In this document: positions 41,740 through 50,766 of the stretch, piece after piece
Position numbering within the stretch: position 1 is the stretch's first letter
Layout: every line of letters starts with the position of its first letter
From: Eubacteriales bacterium
Lineage (GTDB): Bacteria > Bacillota > Clostridia > Lachnospirales > Lachnospiraceae
DNA length: 64,000 nt
Direction: 5' to 3'
Assembly (NCBI GenBank): GCA_030524455.1
Contig: JAUNGT010000001.1
Coordinates: 124,001 to 188,000 of the forward strand
Made by a program: the position numbers and the translations under genes
Notes under the pieces: generated by a model
What the model was told of the DNA's origin: nothing
The model's input: the letters and a program-made list of their open reading frames with translations, nothing else
The model's database searches: none

Positions 41740-41768
41740 TTGACTATAATATACAAAAAATATAATAT
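41740..41768 (+). promoter_or_regulatory. Probable promoter of the sialic acid island regulator
   Basis: TTGACT (41740-41745) is followed by TATAAT (41761-41766) at 15 bases or TAATAT (41763-41768) at 17 bases. The surroundings are very AT-rich, so the exact -10 is uncertain. Confidence 0.45.
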
Positions 41769-41856
41769 GTGAATATAGAAAAACGATGAATATTATTAAT
41801 AAAGCAGATAAACAATTACAATATATATTTAAAAATAATGATGGAGACTGTGCAAA

Positions 41857-42903
41857 ATGCCATTAAAATATCAAGAAGTAAAAGAAAGAATAAAAAAAAT
41901 AGCCATTGAATCGAAAGTAGGCAGCAAACTTGCATCGCGTAATTTTTTGAGCAGGAAATATGAGGTTGCCCGTAATACTGTGGATAAAGCGATTGCAGAA
42001 CTGGAGGAGGAAGGTTATTTGCTTTCCGTGAAAGGAAGCGGAACATATGTATCTGATAAAAAGCCACAGAGAAGTTTGAATATAGGCGTGATTATGCCTT
42101 CTCTTGTGGGAGATATTTATCCAAAGTTTATTTCTGGGATTGAAAAGGTCGCGTCGGCATATAACATCAACATTATTGTTTCCAGCAGTGATAATTTTCC
42201 TGAAAAGCAGCACGAGAATGTCATGAGGATTATTAAAATGCAGGCAGATGGATGCATTATCATTCCAACAATCAATTCGGAAAAGACATTTGAAACTTTT
42301 CAAGTGTTGGAAAGAAAAAAAATTCCGTTTGTGGTCTGTAATAGAAGCATAGATGGATTGGATGCACCCTTTGTAGGGGTAAATAATCACTATGGTGCTT
42401 ACATCGCAGCAAGACATTTGGCAGAGGGCGGATGCAGGATTTTATCTTATTTTTCATCACATAAATATTCTACATCTATTGACAGATATTGCGGTTTTGA
42501 AACGGCATTGACACAATATCAGGAGAAAGTTAAGAAAGGACCGGTTATTCTGGGAAACTATGAAGAAGCTGTTCTGAAAGAAAAAATAAGGGCAGTTTAT
42601 GAAAAAGAGGAATATCCGGATGGAGTCGTATGCTTTGACGACGCGATGGGGGCTGCTTTATATGGAATTCTTCAGGAAAAGGGACTTTTGATTGGGGATG
42701 ATGTAAAGGTAACAGGATACGATGACAGTGGTATCTGCCTGATTTTGCCTGTACCGTTGACGTCAGTATCTCCCGAGGCAGTAGAGATGGGAAAGGAGGC
42801 AGTAAAAATATTAAGAAGCATTATTGAGGGCACGGGAGAGAAAGACCCTTTTTATTTGATTCAGCCAAGGCTGATTGTCAGAAAGAGTAGCGGAGGAAAG
42901 TAA
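41857..42903 (+). CDS. GntR/LacI hybrid transcriptional regulator
   Basis: The 348-residue protein joins a GntR-type winged helix (about 1-68: LASRNFLSRKYEVARNTVDK, then AIAELEEEGYL and GSGTYV) to a LacI-type sugar-binding domain (about 74-340: NIGVIMPSLVGDIYPKFISG, PFVVCNRSIDG). This is the AraR architecture, usually a repressor released by a sugar. Position directly upstream of nanA makes sialic acid or a derivative the likely inducer. The AT-rich composition agrees with the genes that follow. Confidence 0.87.
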   Translation: MPLKYQEVKERIKKIAIESKVGSKLASRNFLSRKYEVARNTVDKAIAELEEEGYLLSVKGSGTYVSDKKPQRSLNIGVIMPSLVGDIYPKFISGIEKVASAYNINIIVSSSDNFPEKQHENVMRIIKMQADGCIIIPTINSEKTFETFQVLERKKIPFVVCNRSIDGLDAPFVGVNNHYGAYIAARHLAEGGCRILSYFSSHKYSTSIDRYCGFETALTQYQEKVKKGPVILGNYEEAVLKEKIRAVYEKEEYPDGVVCFDDAMGAALYGILQEKGLLIGDDVKVTGYDDSGICLILPVPLTSVSPEAVEMGKEAVKILRSIIEGTGEKDPFYLIQPRLIVRKSSGGK

Positions 42904-42934
42904 TTGCCGTATGTGCGGCGGAAAGAGAGGGAAT

Positions 42935-43801
42935 ATGAAATTAGGAGGACTTGTACCTGCATTGGTGACACCGTTTGATCGGGAAGGCGATGTAAATTGG
43001 ACAGAACTGCGGAAGCTGGTAAGGATGCTTTTGGCAGAAGGAGCGGATGGATTTTATGTGACAGGAAGCACAGGGGAATGTTTCCTGTTGACGGATGAGG
43101 AACGGATCAAGATTGCTTCTGTGGTAGTGGAAACAGCAGAGGGAAAAGTCCCGGTGATAGCGCATGTTGGAAAGATCGGAGCCGCACAGGCGGCACATCT
43201 TGCCAAAGAGGTGGAAAAAGCTGGAGTGAGCGCAGTTTCCAGTGTTCCCCCGTTTTATTATGATTTTCAATTCGAAGAGATCATTGATTACTATAAAGCG
43301 GTGTCGGACGCGGTGGAGTTACCTCTTGTGGTGTACAATTTTCCACAGTTCTCAGGAGTGACGATCAATGCGGAGAATCTGAGGAAGATCACAGACTGTT
43401 GCCGGGTCGAAGGATTGAAGTATACAGATTCCAATTTGTATGAGCTGGAGCGAATCCGCAGAGCTTTTCCGGAACTGAAAATTATGTACGGACAGGATGA
43501 GGCATTTTTATATGCGCTTCCAGTCGGTGTGGACGGAGCGATTGGAAGTACCTATAATTTTATGCTAAAAAAATATAAACGTATTTTGACGGCATACCAG
43601 GATGGTGATATGAAGCTGGCGGAAGAAATTCAGCATGAGGCATGTTCAATCATAGATGCGCTGTTAAAGATACGGGATATTACTGCAGAGAAATATTTGT
43701 TGAAGAGAAAGAAAATTGACTGTGGAGACTGCAGAGCACCTTTTAAAAAGATTACGGATGAAGAAAAAGCGCTGCTGGATCGGATAGGGAGTTTAGATTG
43801 A
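42935..43801 (+). CDS. nanA: N-acetylneuraminate lyase NanA
   Basis: The 288-residue class I aldolase splits sialic acid into N-acetylmannosamine and pyruvate. GSTGE (44-48) binds the carboxylate, Tyr134 is in VVYNFPQFSG and the Schiff-base Lys162 in GLKYTDSNLYELERI. DGFYVTGSTGE, AHVG and GAIGSTYNFM closely follow the E. coli enzyme, so this is NanA rather than dihydrodipicolinate synthase. AGAGGG precedes the ATG at 42935. Its stop overlaps the sialidase start. Confidence 0.92.
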   Translation: MKLGGLVPALVTPFDREGDVNWTELRKLVRMLLAEGADGFYVTGSTGECFLLTDEERIKIASVVVETAEGKVPVIAHVGKIGAAQAAHLAKEVEKAGVSAVSSVPPFYYDFQFEEIIDYYKAVSDAVELPLVVYNFPQFSGVTINAENLRKITDCCRVEGLKYTDSNLYELERIRRAFPELKIMYGQDEAFLYALPVGVDGAIGSTYNFMLKKYKRILTAYQDGDMKLAEEIQHEACSIIDALLKIRDITAEKYLLKRKKIDCGDCRAPFKKITDEEKALLDRIGSLD

Positions 43802-44853
43802 AAACGGGGAAAATAGCTATAGTAGAAGAATTTGGAAAAAGGGGATATGAGGAATATCGGATTCCGTCGATTATCATTACGAAAAAAGGGACGGTTTTGA
43901 CTGCATATGAGGCCCGAAGAGAAAGCAAAAATGACTGGAGCAGGGTGGATGTTGCAGTAAGAAGAAGCTGTGACCAAGGATATAGTTTTGAAGCGCCGAT
44001 ATTTCCGCAAATTAAAATCGAAGAAGCTGTGTCAGGGGAACAGACCTGGAGCAATCCTCTGTTGATTGCGGATGGTGATCATATTCATCTATTGTTTTGC
44101 CAGAATTACGAAAGGGTCTGGTTTTGTACGAGTATGGATGAAGGAGTAAGTTTTGGGACACCCAGAGAACTGACAGATGTCTTTAAAGGATTTCCATATG
44201 TATGGAATGTATGCGCAGTTGGGCCCGGACATGGGATTGTGTCTCGAAAAGGACGACTTATCGTCCCAATATGGCTGGCAAATGGAGAAGTAAGGATGGA
44301 CATTGATCTCTCCGGGAGAATAAAAAATCATTTTCCGTCTGTGGCAGGATGCATATACAGCGATGATCGTGGAAAAACTTGGAATACAGGATTTGTTACA
44401 CAGGGGATTGAAAATGCGAATGAGACAACGGCTGCAGAACTGAAAAACGGGAAAATATTATTTAATTTCCGGAATGAAAGGTATGAGAGAAGAAGAGTTC
44501 TGGGGATTGCGGATGAAACTCTTACGCGTCTGGAAAAAGTGTGGACAGAGGACACGCTTCCCGATCCAACTTGTTTTGGGAGCATGGCACAGGGAGAAAA
44601 CGGTTTGTATTTTGTAAACTGTGCAAATGCAGATCAGCAGCGTATTTATTCAGAGCGTATTCACCTTACCCTGTACAAAAGCGGAGATCAGGCAGCTACA
44701 TGGAAGGCAATTAAGGAAATTGATTATTATGGAGGATATGCCGATGTTTGTTTATATGGAGGATATGCTTATATTTTTTATGAGCATTGCAAAGAAGGAA
44801 AAGTGGAGCAGTTAATAGTGAGCAGGTTCGAAGTAGAGGAGGAAAAGGAATGA
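43798..44853 (+). CDS. Sialidase-like protein without signal peptide (GH33 type)
   Basis: The 351-residue protein has the sialidase RIP motif (EEYRIPSIII, first Arg of the triad), an acidic region at DWSRVDVAV, Asp boxes such as SDDRGKTWN and SGDQAATWK, and a late Tyr in YGGYADVCLY for the nucleophile. It begins at TTG within the nanA stop (TTGA), with AGGGAG 6 bases upstream. No signal peptide or anchor is seen, so it acts in the cytoplasm, probably on sialylated oligosaccharides brought in by the adjacent ABC importer. The exact linkage is unknown. Confidence 0.8.
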   Translation: MKTGKIAIVEEFGKRGYEEYRIPSIIITKKGTVLTAYEARRESKNDWSRVDVAVRRSCDQGYSFEAPIFPQIKIEEAVSGEQTWSNPLLIADGDHIHLLFCQNYERVWFCTSMDEGVSFGTPRELTDVFKGFPYVWNVCAVGPGHGIVSRKGRLIVPIWLANGEVRMDIDLSGRIKNHFPSVAGCIYSDDRGKTWNTGFVTQGIENANETTAAELKNGKILFNFRNERYERRRVLGIADETLTRLEKVWTEDTLPDPTCFGSMAQGENGLYFVNCANADQQRIYSERIHLTLYKSGDQAATWKAIKEIDYYGGYADVCLYGGYAYIFYEHCKEGKVEQLIVSRFEVEEEKE

Positions 44854-46484
44854 AGTGCAAAAAGATGGCAGCGATACTGCTGAGTGTATCGGTATTCTGC
44901 GTAAATTTGGTCGGATGCGGATCGGAAGCGACAGGAGAAAATCCGGGGGCTCAGACCGCTCAAAAAGAGAGTCAAGAGGTAACGTCAGGAGAGGAGGTTC
45001 CGACAATTGTTATTTATAACAATTCAGGTGCATTTTCTGTGACCGGAGCGGAAGCGGGAAGCGATGAATCCGTCTATAAAGAAATGCAGGATTATATTTT
45101 ACAGGAAACAGGTGTTAAAGTAGAGATCATTATGCCGCCTTCGGATGGGTCGGCAGCAGCTGAAAAGCTAAATCTTTTATTGGCGGGTGGCGATCAGATT
45201 GATGCGTGGTGGGGAAGCTGGACGGATTACGCAAGTGACGGGATCATTCTTCCACTGACAGATTATGTGAACTCTCCAGAAGGAAAGGCGTTATATGAAC
45301 TTTGGGAGCCCTGGGGAGCATGGGAAGGCGTAAAGGACATAGACGGTACGATTTGGGCTATTCCGAGAATGACTGATACGACGCCATATCAGGTTTTTGT
45401 CAGAAACGACTGGTTGGATTTGGCGGGGATGGAAATGCCCAAGACAATGGAGGAGTTCAATGAATATTTGTACAAAATTAAGGAACTTGACCCTTATGGT
45501 AACGGGGAAACAATTCCGTTGCTGATTGAAAAAGGCGGTTCTACTGATGTTCTGGATCGTGTAGAGTCTGTATTTTTAGGCGGATATGTGGAGACTGGAA
45601 ATGGAAAGTGGATTGATCCAGAAGATAATAAGGTAAAACCTGAGTGGATTGCTGATGGTTATGTGGATTTTTTGAAGCAGTTAAATCAGTGGTATAAGGA
45701 TGGAATCATTCATAAAGAGAGTTTTACGATGGATGTGGATACGATTAAAAGAGATCTTTCCAAAGGCTGTGTAGGCGCAACTGCAATCTGGTATTCGAGA
45801 ATCATGCAGACAGAGCAAATCCTACGGGAAAGCATGCCGGATTTCAATCGGGATAAACATACTTATGTGTGGGGAATGAATGAAGCGGGAATGATCGGGC
45901 CAAATGGAAATTTAGTGCAGACGAAGGCAATGGGAGGAAATAATGGGCTTTTGATCAGCAGTAAGTGTAAGAATCCGGAAGCAGTCATGAAGTTTGTGGA
46001 ATGGTCTTTTGAATGGGAAAACTATACAAACGAAATGTACGGACCAGAAGGAAAATACTGGCAGTATAATCCGGATGTAGAGAATGCTGAAGAAAACCGT
46101 GATGTAGTTCCGCTGGAGGGAGAGGCAACTTATGCGAGAGATTTTCTTGTTTCCCTCGGTTTGCCGCTCGAAATCCAGACAACAGAATATGATGACGACG
46201 GGATCCAGACAATGGAAAATCTGTGGCTGCAGGAGCATCTTGATGATTTTGATGCGACGATAGAGCCCGGAATTGAAAGTGGAGTCATCTGGGATACGGC
46301 AGCACTTGCAGAAAATATTCCGACATTAAATGATCTGAATACTTTTAAGGATGAGGAACTGGTTAAATTTGTAAACGGAACAAGAAGCTTTGATACATGG
46401 GAGCAGTTTGTTGAAGAATGTTACGCGATGGGGCTTAACGATTATATTGAAGAGTATACGAGGCAATATAATGAACAGAAATAG
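44850..46484 (+). CDS. ABC transporter solute-binding lipoprotein
   Basis: The 544-residue protein has a lipoprotein signal with the lipobox VGCG at about 20-23, then a family 1 type binding domain with many aromatic residues (DAWWGSWTDYASDGIILPL). Its size and lack of a linked ATPase gene match LipO/YtcQ-type carbohydrate importers that share a common MsmK-like ATPase. Context suggests a sialylated glycan or sialic acid. It overlaps the sialidase stop by ATGA. Confidence 0.88.
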   Translation: MKCKKMAAILLSVSVFCVNLVGCGSEATGENPGAQTAQKESQEVTSGEEVPTIVIYNNSGAFSVTGAEAGSDESVYKEMQDYILQETGVKVEIIMPPSDGSAAAEKLNLLLAGGDQIDAWWGSWTDYASDGIILPLTDYVNSPEGKALYELWEPWGAWEGVKDIDGTIWAIPRMTDTTPYQVFVRNDWLDLAGMEMPKTMEEFNEYLYKIKELDPYGNGETIPLLIEKGGSTDVLDRVESVFLGGYVETGNGKWIDPEDNKVKPEWIADGYVDFLKQLNQWYKDGIIHKESFTMDVDTIKRDLSKGCVGATAIWYSRIMQTEQILRESMPDFNRDKHTYVWGMNEAGMIGPNGNLVQTKAMGGNNGLLISSKCKNPEAVMKFVEWSFEWENYTNEMYGPEGKYWQYNPDVENAEENRDVVPLEGEATYARDFLVSLGLPLEIQTTEYDDDGIQTMENLWLQEHLDDFDATIEPGIESGVIWDTAALAENIPTLNDLNTFKDEELVKFVNGTRSFDTWEQFVEECYAMGLNDYIEEYTRQYNEQK

Positions 46485-46500
46485 GTAAGGGCTGCGCAGG

Positions 46501-46533
46501 AGCACTGCAGGATGGAAAACATCCTGCAGTGCT
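46501..46533 (+). other. Strong hairpin between binding protein and permease genes
   Basis: A perfect 14-base stem, AGCACTGCAGGATG (46501-46514) and CATCCTGCAGTGCT (46520-46533), has a GAAAA loop and is followed by a run of A, not T. It probably protects the upstream mRNA end so that the binding protein is made in excess over the permeases. Confidence 0.75.
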
Positions 46534-46552
46534 GCAAAAAAAGGAGTATGGA

Positions 46553-47479
46553 ATGAAAGAGAAAAAGAGATCGCTATGGTATTACCTGAAAAGAGATAAA
46601 TTTATTTACCTTTTAATGCTTCCGGGGTTGCTGTGGTATATTATTTTCTGCTATCTTCCAATGTTTGGCATTGTGATTGCATTTGAGGATTATAAGCCGT
46701 TTTTTGGAATTGAGGGAATTTTTACGGCGGAGTGGGTGGGATTCAAACATTTTATTAAGTTTTTTCGGTCTGCGTACTGTTTCCGGCTTATAAAAAACAC
46801 GTTGCTTCTGAGCGTGTATTCACTGATATGGAGTTTTCCGTTGTCGATCATGCTGGCGCTTTTTATCAATGAATTACGGGGACGAAGATTTAAAAAAGTT
46901 GTGCAGACGGTATCGTATCTGCCGCATTTTCTTTCGGCGGTTATTATCTGTGGAATTATTCGGACACTGACGTCTGTTGACGGTGGTCTGATCAACGGGA
47001 TTATCCTGGCATTGGGAGGGGAAAGTATTCATTTTCTGGGGCAGCCGGAGTGGTTTCGGACAATTTATACGGTTTCAGAGGTATGGCAGAGTATTGGTTG
47101 GGAGAGTATTGTTTTTATTGCGGCAATGACAGGGATTGACAAGGAACTGTATGAAGCGGCAATGGTTGACGGCGCGGGGGTGTTTCGCAGGATGTGGAGC
47201 ATTACGCTTCCGGGAATTATGCCGGTCATCACAATTATGCTGATCTTAAGGGTTGGAAGCATTTTGAATCTGGGATATGAGAAAGTGCTGCTTTTATATT
47301 CTCCTCAGATTTATTCCACTGCGGACATTATCAGTACTTATGTGTATCGTGAGGGTGTATTGAATCAGAATTATTCATTTGCGGCTGCGGTTAACCTGTT
47401 TACATCAGTAATTTCGATGATTATGGTTTTGGCGACGAATAAAATTACAAAAAAATTGGGACAGGGAGGAATATGGTAA
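46553..47479 (+). CDS. ABC transporter permease (LplB/YtcP-type)
   Basis: The 308-residue membrane protein has six predicted helices, the first in FIYLLMLPGLLWYIIFCYLP. The EAA loop that contacts the ATPase is ELYEAAMVDGAGVFRRMWSITLPGI. AAGGAG lies 6 bases before the ATG at 46553; an upstream in-frame start at 46529 falls in the hairpin. It forms a heterodimer with the next gene product. Confidence 0.9.
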   Translation: MKEKKRSLWYYLKRDKFIYLLMLPGLLWYIIFCYLPMFGIVIAFEDYKPFFGIEGIFTAEWVGFKHFIKFFRSAYCFRLIKNTLLLSVYSLIWSFPLSIMLALFINELRGRRFKKVVQTVSYLPHFLSAVIICGIIRTLTSVDGGLINGIILALGGESIHFLGQPEWFRTIYTVSEVWQSIGWESIVFIAAMTGIDKELYEAAMVDGAGVFRRMWSITLPGIMPVITIMLILRVGSILNLGYEKVLLLYSPQIYSTADIISTYVYREGVLNQNYSFAAAVNLFTSVISMIMVLATNKITKKLGQGGIW

Positions 47480-48366
47480 TGAAGAAGAAACTGTCCGGGG
47501 AAAAGGTTTTTCATATTTTCGATATTATTGTGATGTGTATTTTTATGGCCCTGATTATCATTCCGATCTTTACGGTATTGATGACTTCATTTGTCAGTGA
47601 GGCAGAGATTGCAAGAAGAGGAACGTTTATTTTAATTCCGGAAGAATTTGATTTTTCTGCATATCAAATGCTGTTTGCAGGTGGGAAAAACATTATCAGG
47701 GCATATGGAAATACGCTGTTTCGTACGATTATAGGAACATTTCTAAATCTTTTGATAACAATTTCTTTGGCCTACGGGCTGTCCAGAAAAGAAGTAAAAG
47801 GAAGGATGTTTTTGACTGGATTTGTATTTTTTACAATGCTTTTTTCAGGAGGAATGATTCCGAGCTTTATTCTGGTAAAAGGGATGGGACTAATTGATTC
47901 CAGATGGTCAATGGTGCTTCCGTGTCTGGTAAATACATGGAATTTATTAATTATGAGAAACTTTTTTTATGGGATTCCCAAAAGTCTGGAGGAAGCAGCT
48001 GTGATAGACGGTGCAAATGATATGCAGATTTTGGGAAGGATTGTGTTGCCACTTTCCAAAGCATCCATTGCAACAATCGGATTGTTTTATGCGGTAGGAC
48101 ACTGGAATGCATGGTTTGATTCAATGCTTTATATTAATCAGACGGCATTATTGCCGATGCAGAATATTTTGAGAAATATTATTACAGCGGCATCCAGCGT
48201 AGGAGATCTCGGGGCTGAAGCATATAACTCGCTGGACGTTGTGCCGCCATCCCAGTCTATTCGTGCGGCAACAATTGTTGTAACGACGTTACCGATCCTT
48301 GCGGTATATCCTTTTATCCAGAAATATTTTGTAAAAGGCGTTATGGTTGGCTCTGTGAAAGGATGA
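47479..48366 (+). CDS. ABC transporter permease (LplC/YteP-type)
   Basis: The 295-residue permease has six helices and the EAA loop LEEAAVIDGANDMQILGRIVLP. The ATG at 47479 is 9 bases from GGAGG; the one at 47473 is 3 bases away. The stop of the preceding permease overlaps the start. No ATPase gene is present, as is usual for this importer type. Confidence 0.9.
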   Translation: MKKKLSGEKVFHIFDIIVMCIFMALIIIPIFTVLMTSFVSEAEIARRGTFILIPEEFDFSAYQMLFAGGKNIIRAYGNTLFRTIIGTFLNLLITISLAYGLSRKEVKGRMFLTGFVFFTMLFSGGMIPSFILVKGMGLIDSRWSMVLPCLVNTWNLLIMRNFFYGIPKSLEEAAVIDGANDMQILGRIVLPLSKASIATIGLFYAVGHWNAWFDSMLYINQTALLPMQNILRNIITAASSVGDLGAEAYNSLDVVPPSQSIRAATIVVTTLPILAVYPFIQKYFVKGVMVGSVKG

Positions 48367-48377
48367 GGATGAGAAAT

Positions 48378-49361
48378 ATGAAGAAATGCGTGATCGGGTT
48401 CGACGGTTATCAGGACATTCTGTGCAGACCTGTAAAAAAATATCAGGGAAATATGCCCGTTTTCTGGAGAAGTATGAGCGATTTTGCGGAGTACATAAAA
48501 AGTGGGAGGAACGTAGATATTCAGTTGGTGCAAAGTTGTTCGAAATACGGAGGCAACGGCCCCATCCTTTCCGGAGCGCTGGCATCTTTGGGAATGAAAA
48601 CTATTTGCGTAGGAATGTTTGACGGTTGTGAGGATGTCCTGCAAACGTTAAAGGACCGAGTGGAGTGTTACAGCCTTGGACAATGTAATCAGTGTACGGC
48701 GCTGGAATTTGATGACGGGAAGATCATGCTGGGAAAATTGGAAAGTATGGAGCTTTGTTGGGAAACATTTAAGAAAAAAATGCCCGAAAAAAAGCTGCGC
48801 AAAATTATGGAAGGATGCAGTCTTTTAGGAATTGTGAACTGGAGTGCTTTTTTAAATATGAACAGTATAATTGAACAGCTGGAGAAGAATATTTTTCCGG
48901 AATGGAATGGACAATATATCTTTTTAGATCTGGCTGATTTTTCGGCCAGGGAACAAGAGGATATCAGAGGGCTTATAAAGATGATAAAGCGCCTTGCATT
49001 AAAATATAGGATCATTCTTGGGTTAAATGAAAAGGAACTGGAGCTCCTGGGAGAAAAATATTATGAAGAAAAAACTTCAAAAGATATGGTGGGGATGCGT
49101 GTGGCAAAGGAAATTCCGGAAAGTATGATAATTGTGCATGGAAGAGAAGGGGCTGTTTGTTATCAAAGGAATGGCAGAACAGAAGCTCAAAGCAGCAGGA
49201 TAGAAAATCCGGTTTGTTTGACAGGTGCCGGAGATCATTTTAATGCCGGGATTTGCTATGGCATTTTAAAAGGAATGGAGATTCGGGAGGTTTTGAATTG
49301 GGGAAACCGTACGGCTTATTACTATATCCTGCATGGCCGGGATCTGACATTGGAAAAATGA
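48378..49361 (+). CDS. PfkB-family sugar kinase
   Basis: The 327-residue protein ends with the PfkB catalytic motif NPVCLTGAGDHFNAGICYG and has the glycine-rich SKYGGNGPILSGALASLG segment. It would phosphorylate a sugar released by the sialidase or NanA. Canonical N-acetylmannosamine kinase is a ROK protein, so this is not NanK by family. The start is uncertain among 48363, 48369 and 48378. With the SIS gene downstream the pair resembles kinase-deglycase pairs such as FrlD-FrlB. Confidence 0.82.
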   Translation: MKKCVIGFDGYQDILCRPVKKYQGNMPVFWRSMSDFAEYIKSGRNVDIQLVQSCSKYGGNGPILSGALASLGMKTICVGMFDGCEDVLQTLKDRVECYSLGQCNQCTALEFDDGKIMLGKLESMELCWETFKKKMPEKKLRKIMEGCSLLGIVNWSAFLNMNSIIEQLEKNIFPEWNGQYIFLDLADFSAREQEDIRGLIKMIKRLALKYRIILGLNEKELELLGEKYYEEKTSKDMVGMRVAKEIPESMIIVHGREGAVCYQRNGRTEAQSSRIENPVCLTGAGDHFNAGICYGILKGMEIREVLNWGNRTAYYYILHGRDLTLEK

Positions 49362-49388
49362 AGTTTCGTTTTCAGAAAGAGGAAAAGT

Positions 49389-50441
49389 ATGGGAAATTAT
49401 TTAGAGGATATTTTATCGCAACCAGAGCAACTTGCATATTTATTTGAAAAATATGCGGAAGAAGGTTCTCTGATGGGAAAGATGAAGGAACTTTCCGAAA
49501 AAAAATGGAAAAGCGTTATTTTTACGGGAATGGGAAGCTCTCATTTTTGCGCGATAAGTGCAGGGATTTATTTGAAAAAAAGAGGGATTGATAATCAGGT
49601 TATTTCCACCGGAGAACTTCTTTATTATGAACAGGAAATTTTGAAGGAAGATACTCTGTTGATTCTGATTTCACAGTCGGGAGAAAGCGCAGAAACAGTA
49701 AAGCTGTTGGAGAAGATTTCTGCGGATATTTTTGTGGTGGGAATTACAAATGAGCCCGAAAGCACACTCGCAAAAAAAAGTGCTCTGCTGTGTCCGCTGT
49801 TTGTGGACAGAGAAGAATCTGTGACAACAAGGACTTATCTTGCGTCAATATGCGTCTGCCTTTGGCTGGCAGAAGCAATTCTGGGGGGCGACTGTCATGT
49901 TATGACAAAAAGAATATGGGAGGGAATGGAATGCCTTAGAAATGTGATTCATCAGAAAGAAAAATATGAAATGGATATAAAGGCATTTGCGGAGAATTGT
50001 GGGACTGTTTCTGTTATGAGTAGAGGATATTCTATGGGTAGTGTGGCAGCAGGGACACTTTTTTTGAGAGAGGTTGCGAAGATTCCGGCGATGGAATTTG
50101 ACGAAGCGGAATTTAAACATGGCCCACTGGAAATGGTGGAAAATGGATTTAAGGCAATTGTTTTTGCGCCGGAGGGGGAGGGGAAGCAGTTGAATGTGTG
50201 TATGGCGGAAGGTATCGTGGAAAAGGGAGGGGAAGTGTTACTGATCACAGACAGGAATTGTAGGGTTTTGGAGAATGATCGATTGAAGGTGATTAGACTG
50301 GACTGCTCAGAAGAGGTTACAGCGCCGCTTTTTCAAATTGTTCCGGTTCAGTTTTTGGCAGATTTGATTGCGAAAAACAGAGGGATTTGTCCGGGAAAAT
50401 TTCGATGGAGCAGCAAGATTACAAGCTCGGAATATAAATAA
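49389..50441 (+). CDS. SIS-domain sugar isomerase/deaminase-like protein
   Basis: The 350-residue protein has two sugar isomerase (SIS) domains: FTGMGSSHFCAISAGIYL and ISQSGESAETV in the first, and EFDEAEFKHGPLEMV in the second. It resembles the isomerase half of GlmS, AgaS and FrlB, without a glutaminase domain. It would act on the phosphosugar made by the preceding kinase, as isomerase, deaminase or deglycase. It is the last gene of the sialic acid island. Confidence 0.82.
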   Translation: MGNYLEDILSQPEQLAYLFEKYAEEGSLMGKMKELSEKKWKSVIFTGMGSSHFCAISAGIYLKKRGIDNQVISTGELLYYEQEILKEDTLLILISQSGESAETVKLLEKISADIFVVGITNEPESTLAKKSALLCPLFVDREESVTTRTYLASICVCLWLAEAILGGDCHVMTKRIWEGMECLRNVIHQKEKYEMDIKAFAENCGTVSVMSRGYSMGSVAAGTLFLREVAKIPAMEFDEAEFKHGPLEMVENGFKAIVFAPEGEGKQLNVCMAEGIVEKGGEVLLITDRNCRVLENDRLKVIRLDCSEEVTAPLFQIVPVQFLADLIAKNRGICPGKFRWSSKITSSEYK

Positions 50442-50462
50442 AGGTGCATTCCAAATCGGAAG

Positions 50463-50515
50463 CTGAAAAAGTCGCTGTTTCCCTTGTACTTACTGGGGCT
50501 CAGCGACTTTTTCAG
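50463..50515 (+). terminator. Terminator of the sialic acid island
   Basis: CTGAAAAAGTCGCTG (50463-50477) and CAGCGACTTTTTCAG (50501-50515) form a perfect 15-base stem with a 23-base loop and an internal T-run, 20 bases after the SIS gene. The remaining bases to 50766 hold only the glycan operon promoter and no gene that I can support. Confidence 0.6.
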
Positions 50516-50670
50516 TTGTCGCGGAGTATGGGAATTTATTCTTTTCCTTTGCTTTTTTCGTAGTTCCCCAAAGCAGGTTTTATGCGGCCTGCGAGGCTTT
50601 TTTGAGGTATTCAACTGTTAAACTCCTGGGTATAAGGTCTAAAAGCACAATTTTGGAAAATTTAAGCTAA

Positions 50671-50699
50671 TTGTAAATATGCCTGGAATGCGGTATACT
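50671..50699 (+). promoter_or_regulatory. Promoter of the surface glycan operon
   Basis: TTGTAA (50671-50676), a 17-base spacer and TATACT (50694-50699) form a good sigma-A promoter about 65 bases before the first glycosyltransferase. Confidence 0.65.
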
Positions 50700-50766
50700 G
50701 GTTGAGTAAGTGTTGTCATTTTGGGTAGCGAATCGGTCAGAATACCCGGAAGTTGGAGAGGTGGAA

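Noticed and set aside
50348..50614. An 88-codon minus-strand frame after the SIS gene
   Set aside because: It spans the terminator hairpin and the end of the SIS gene and has no ribosome site or family pattern.
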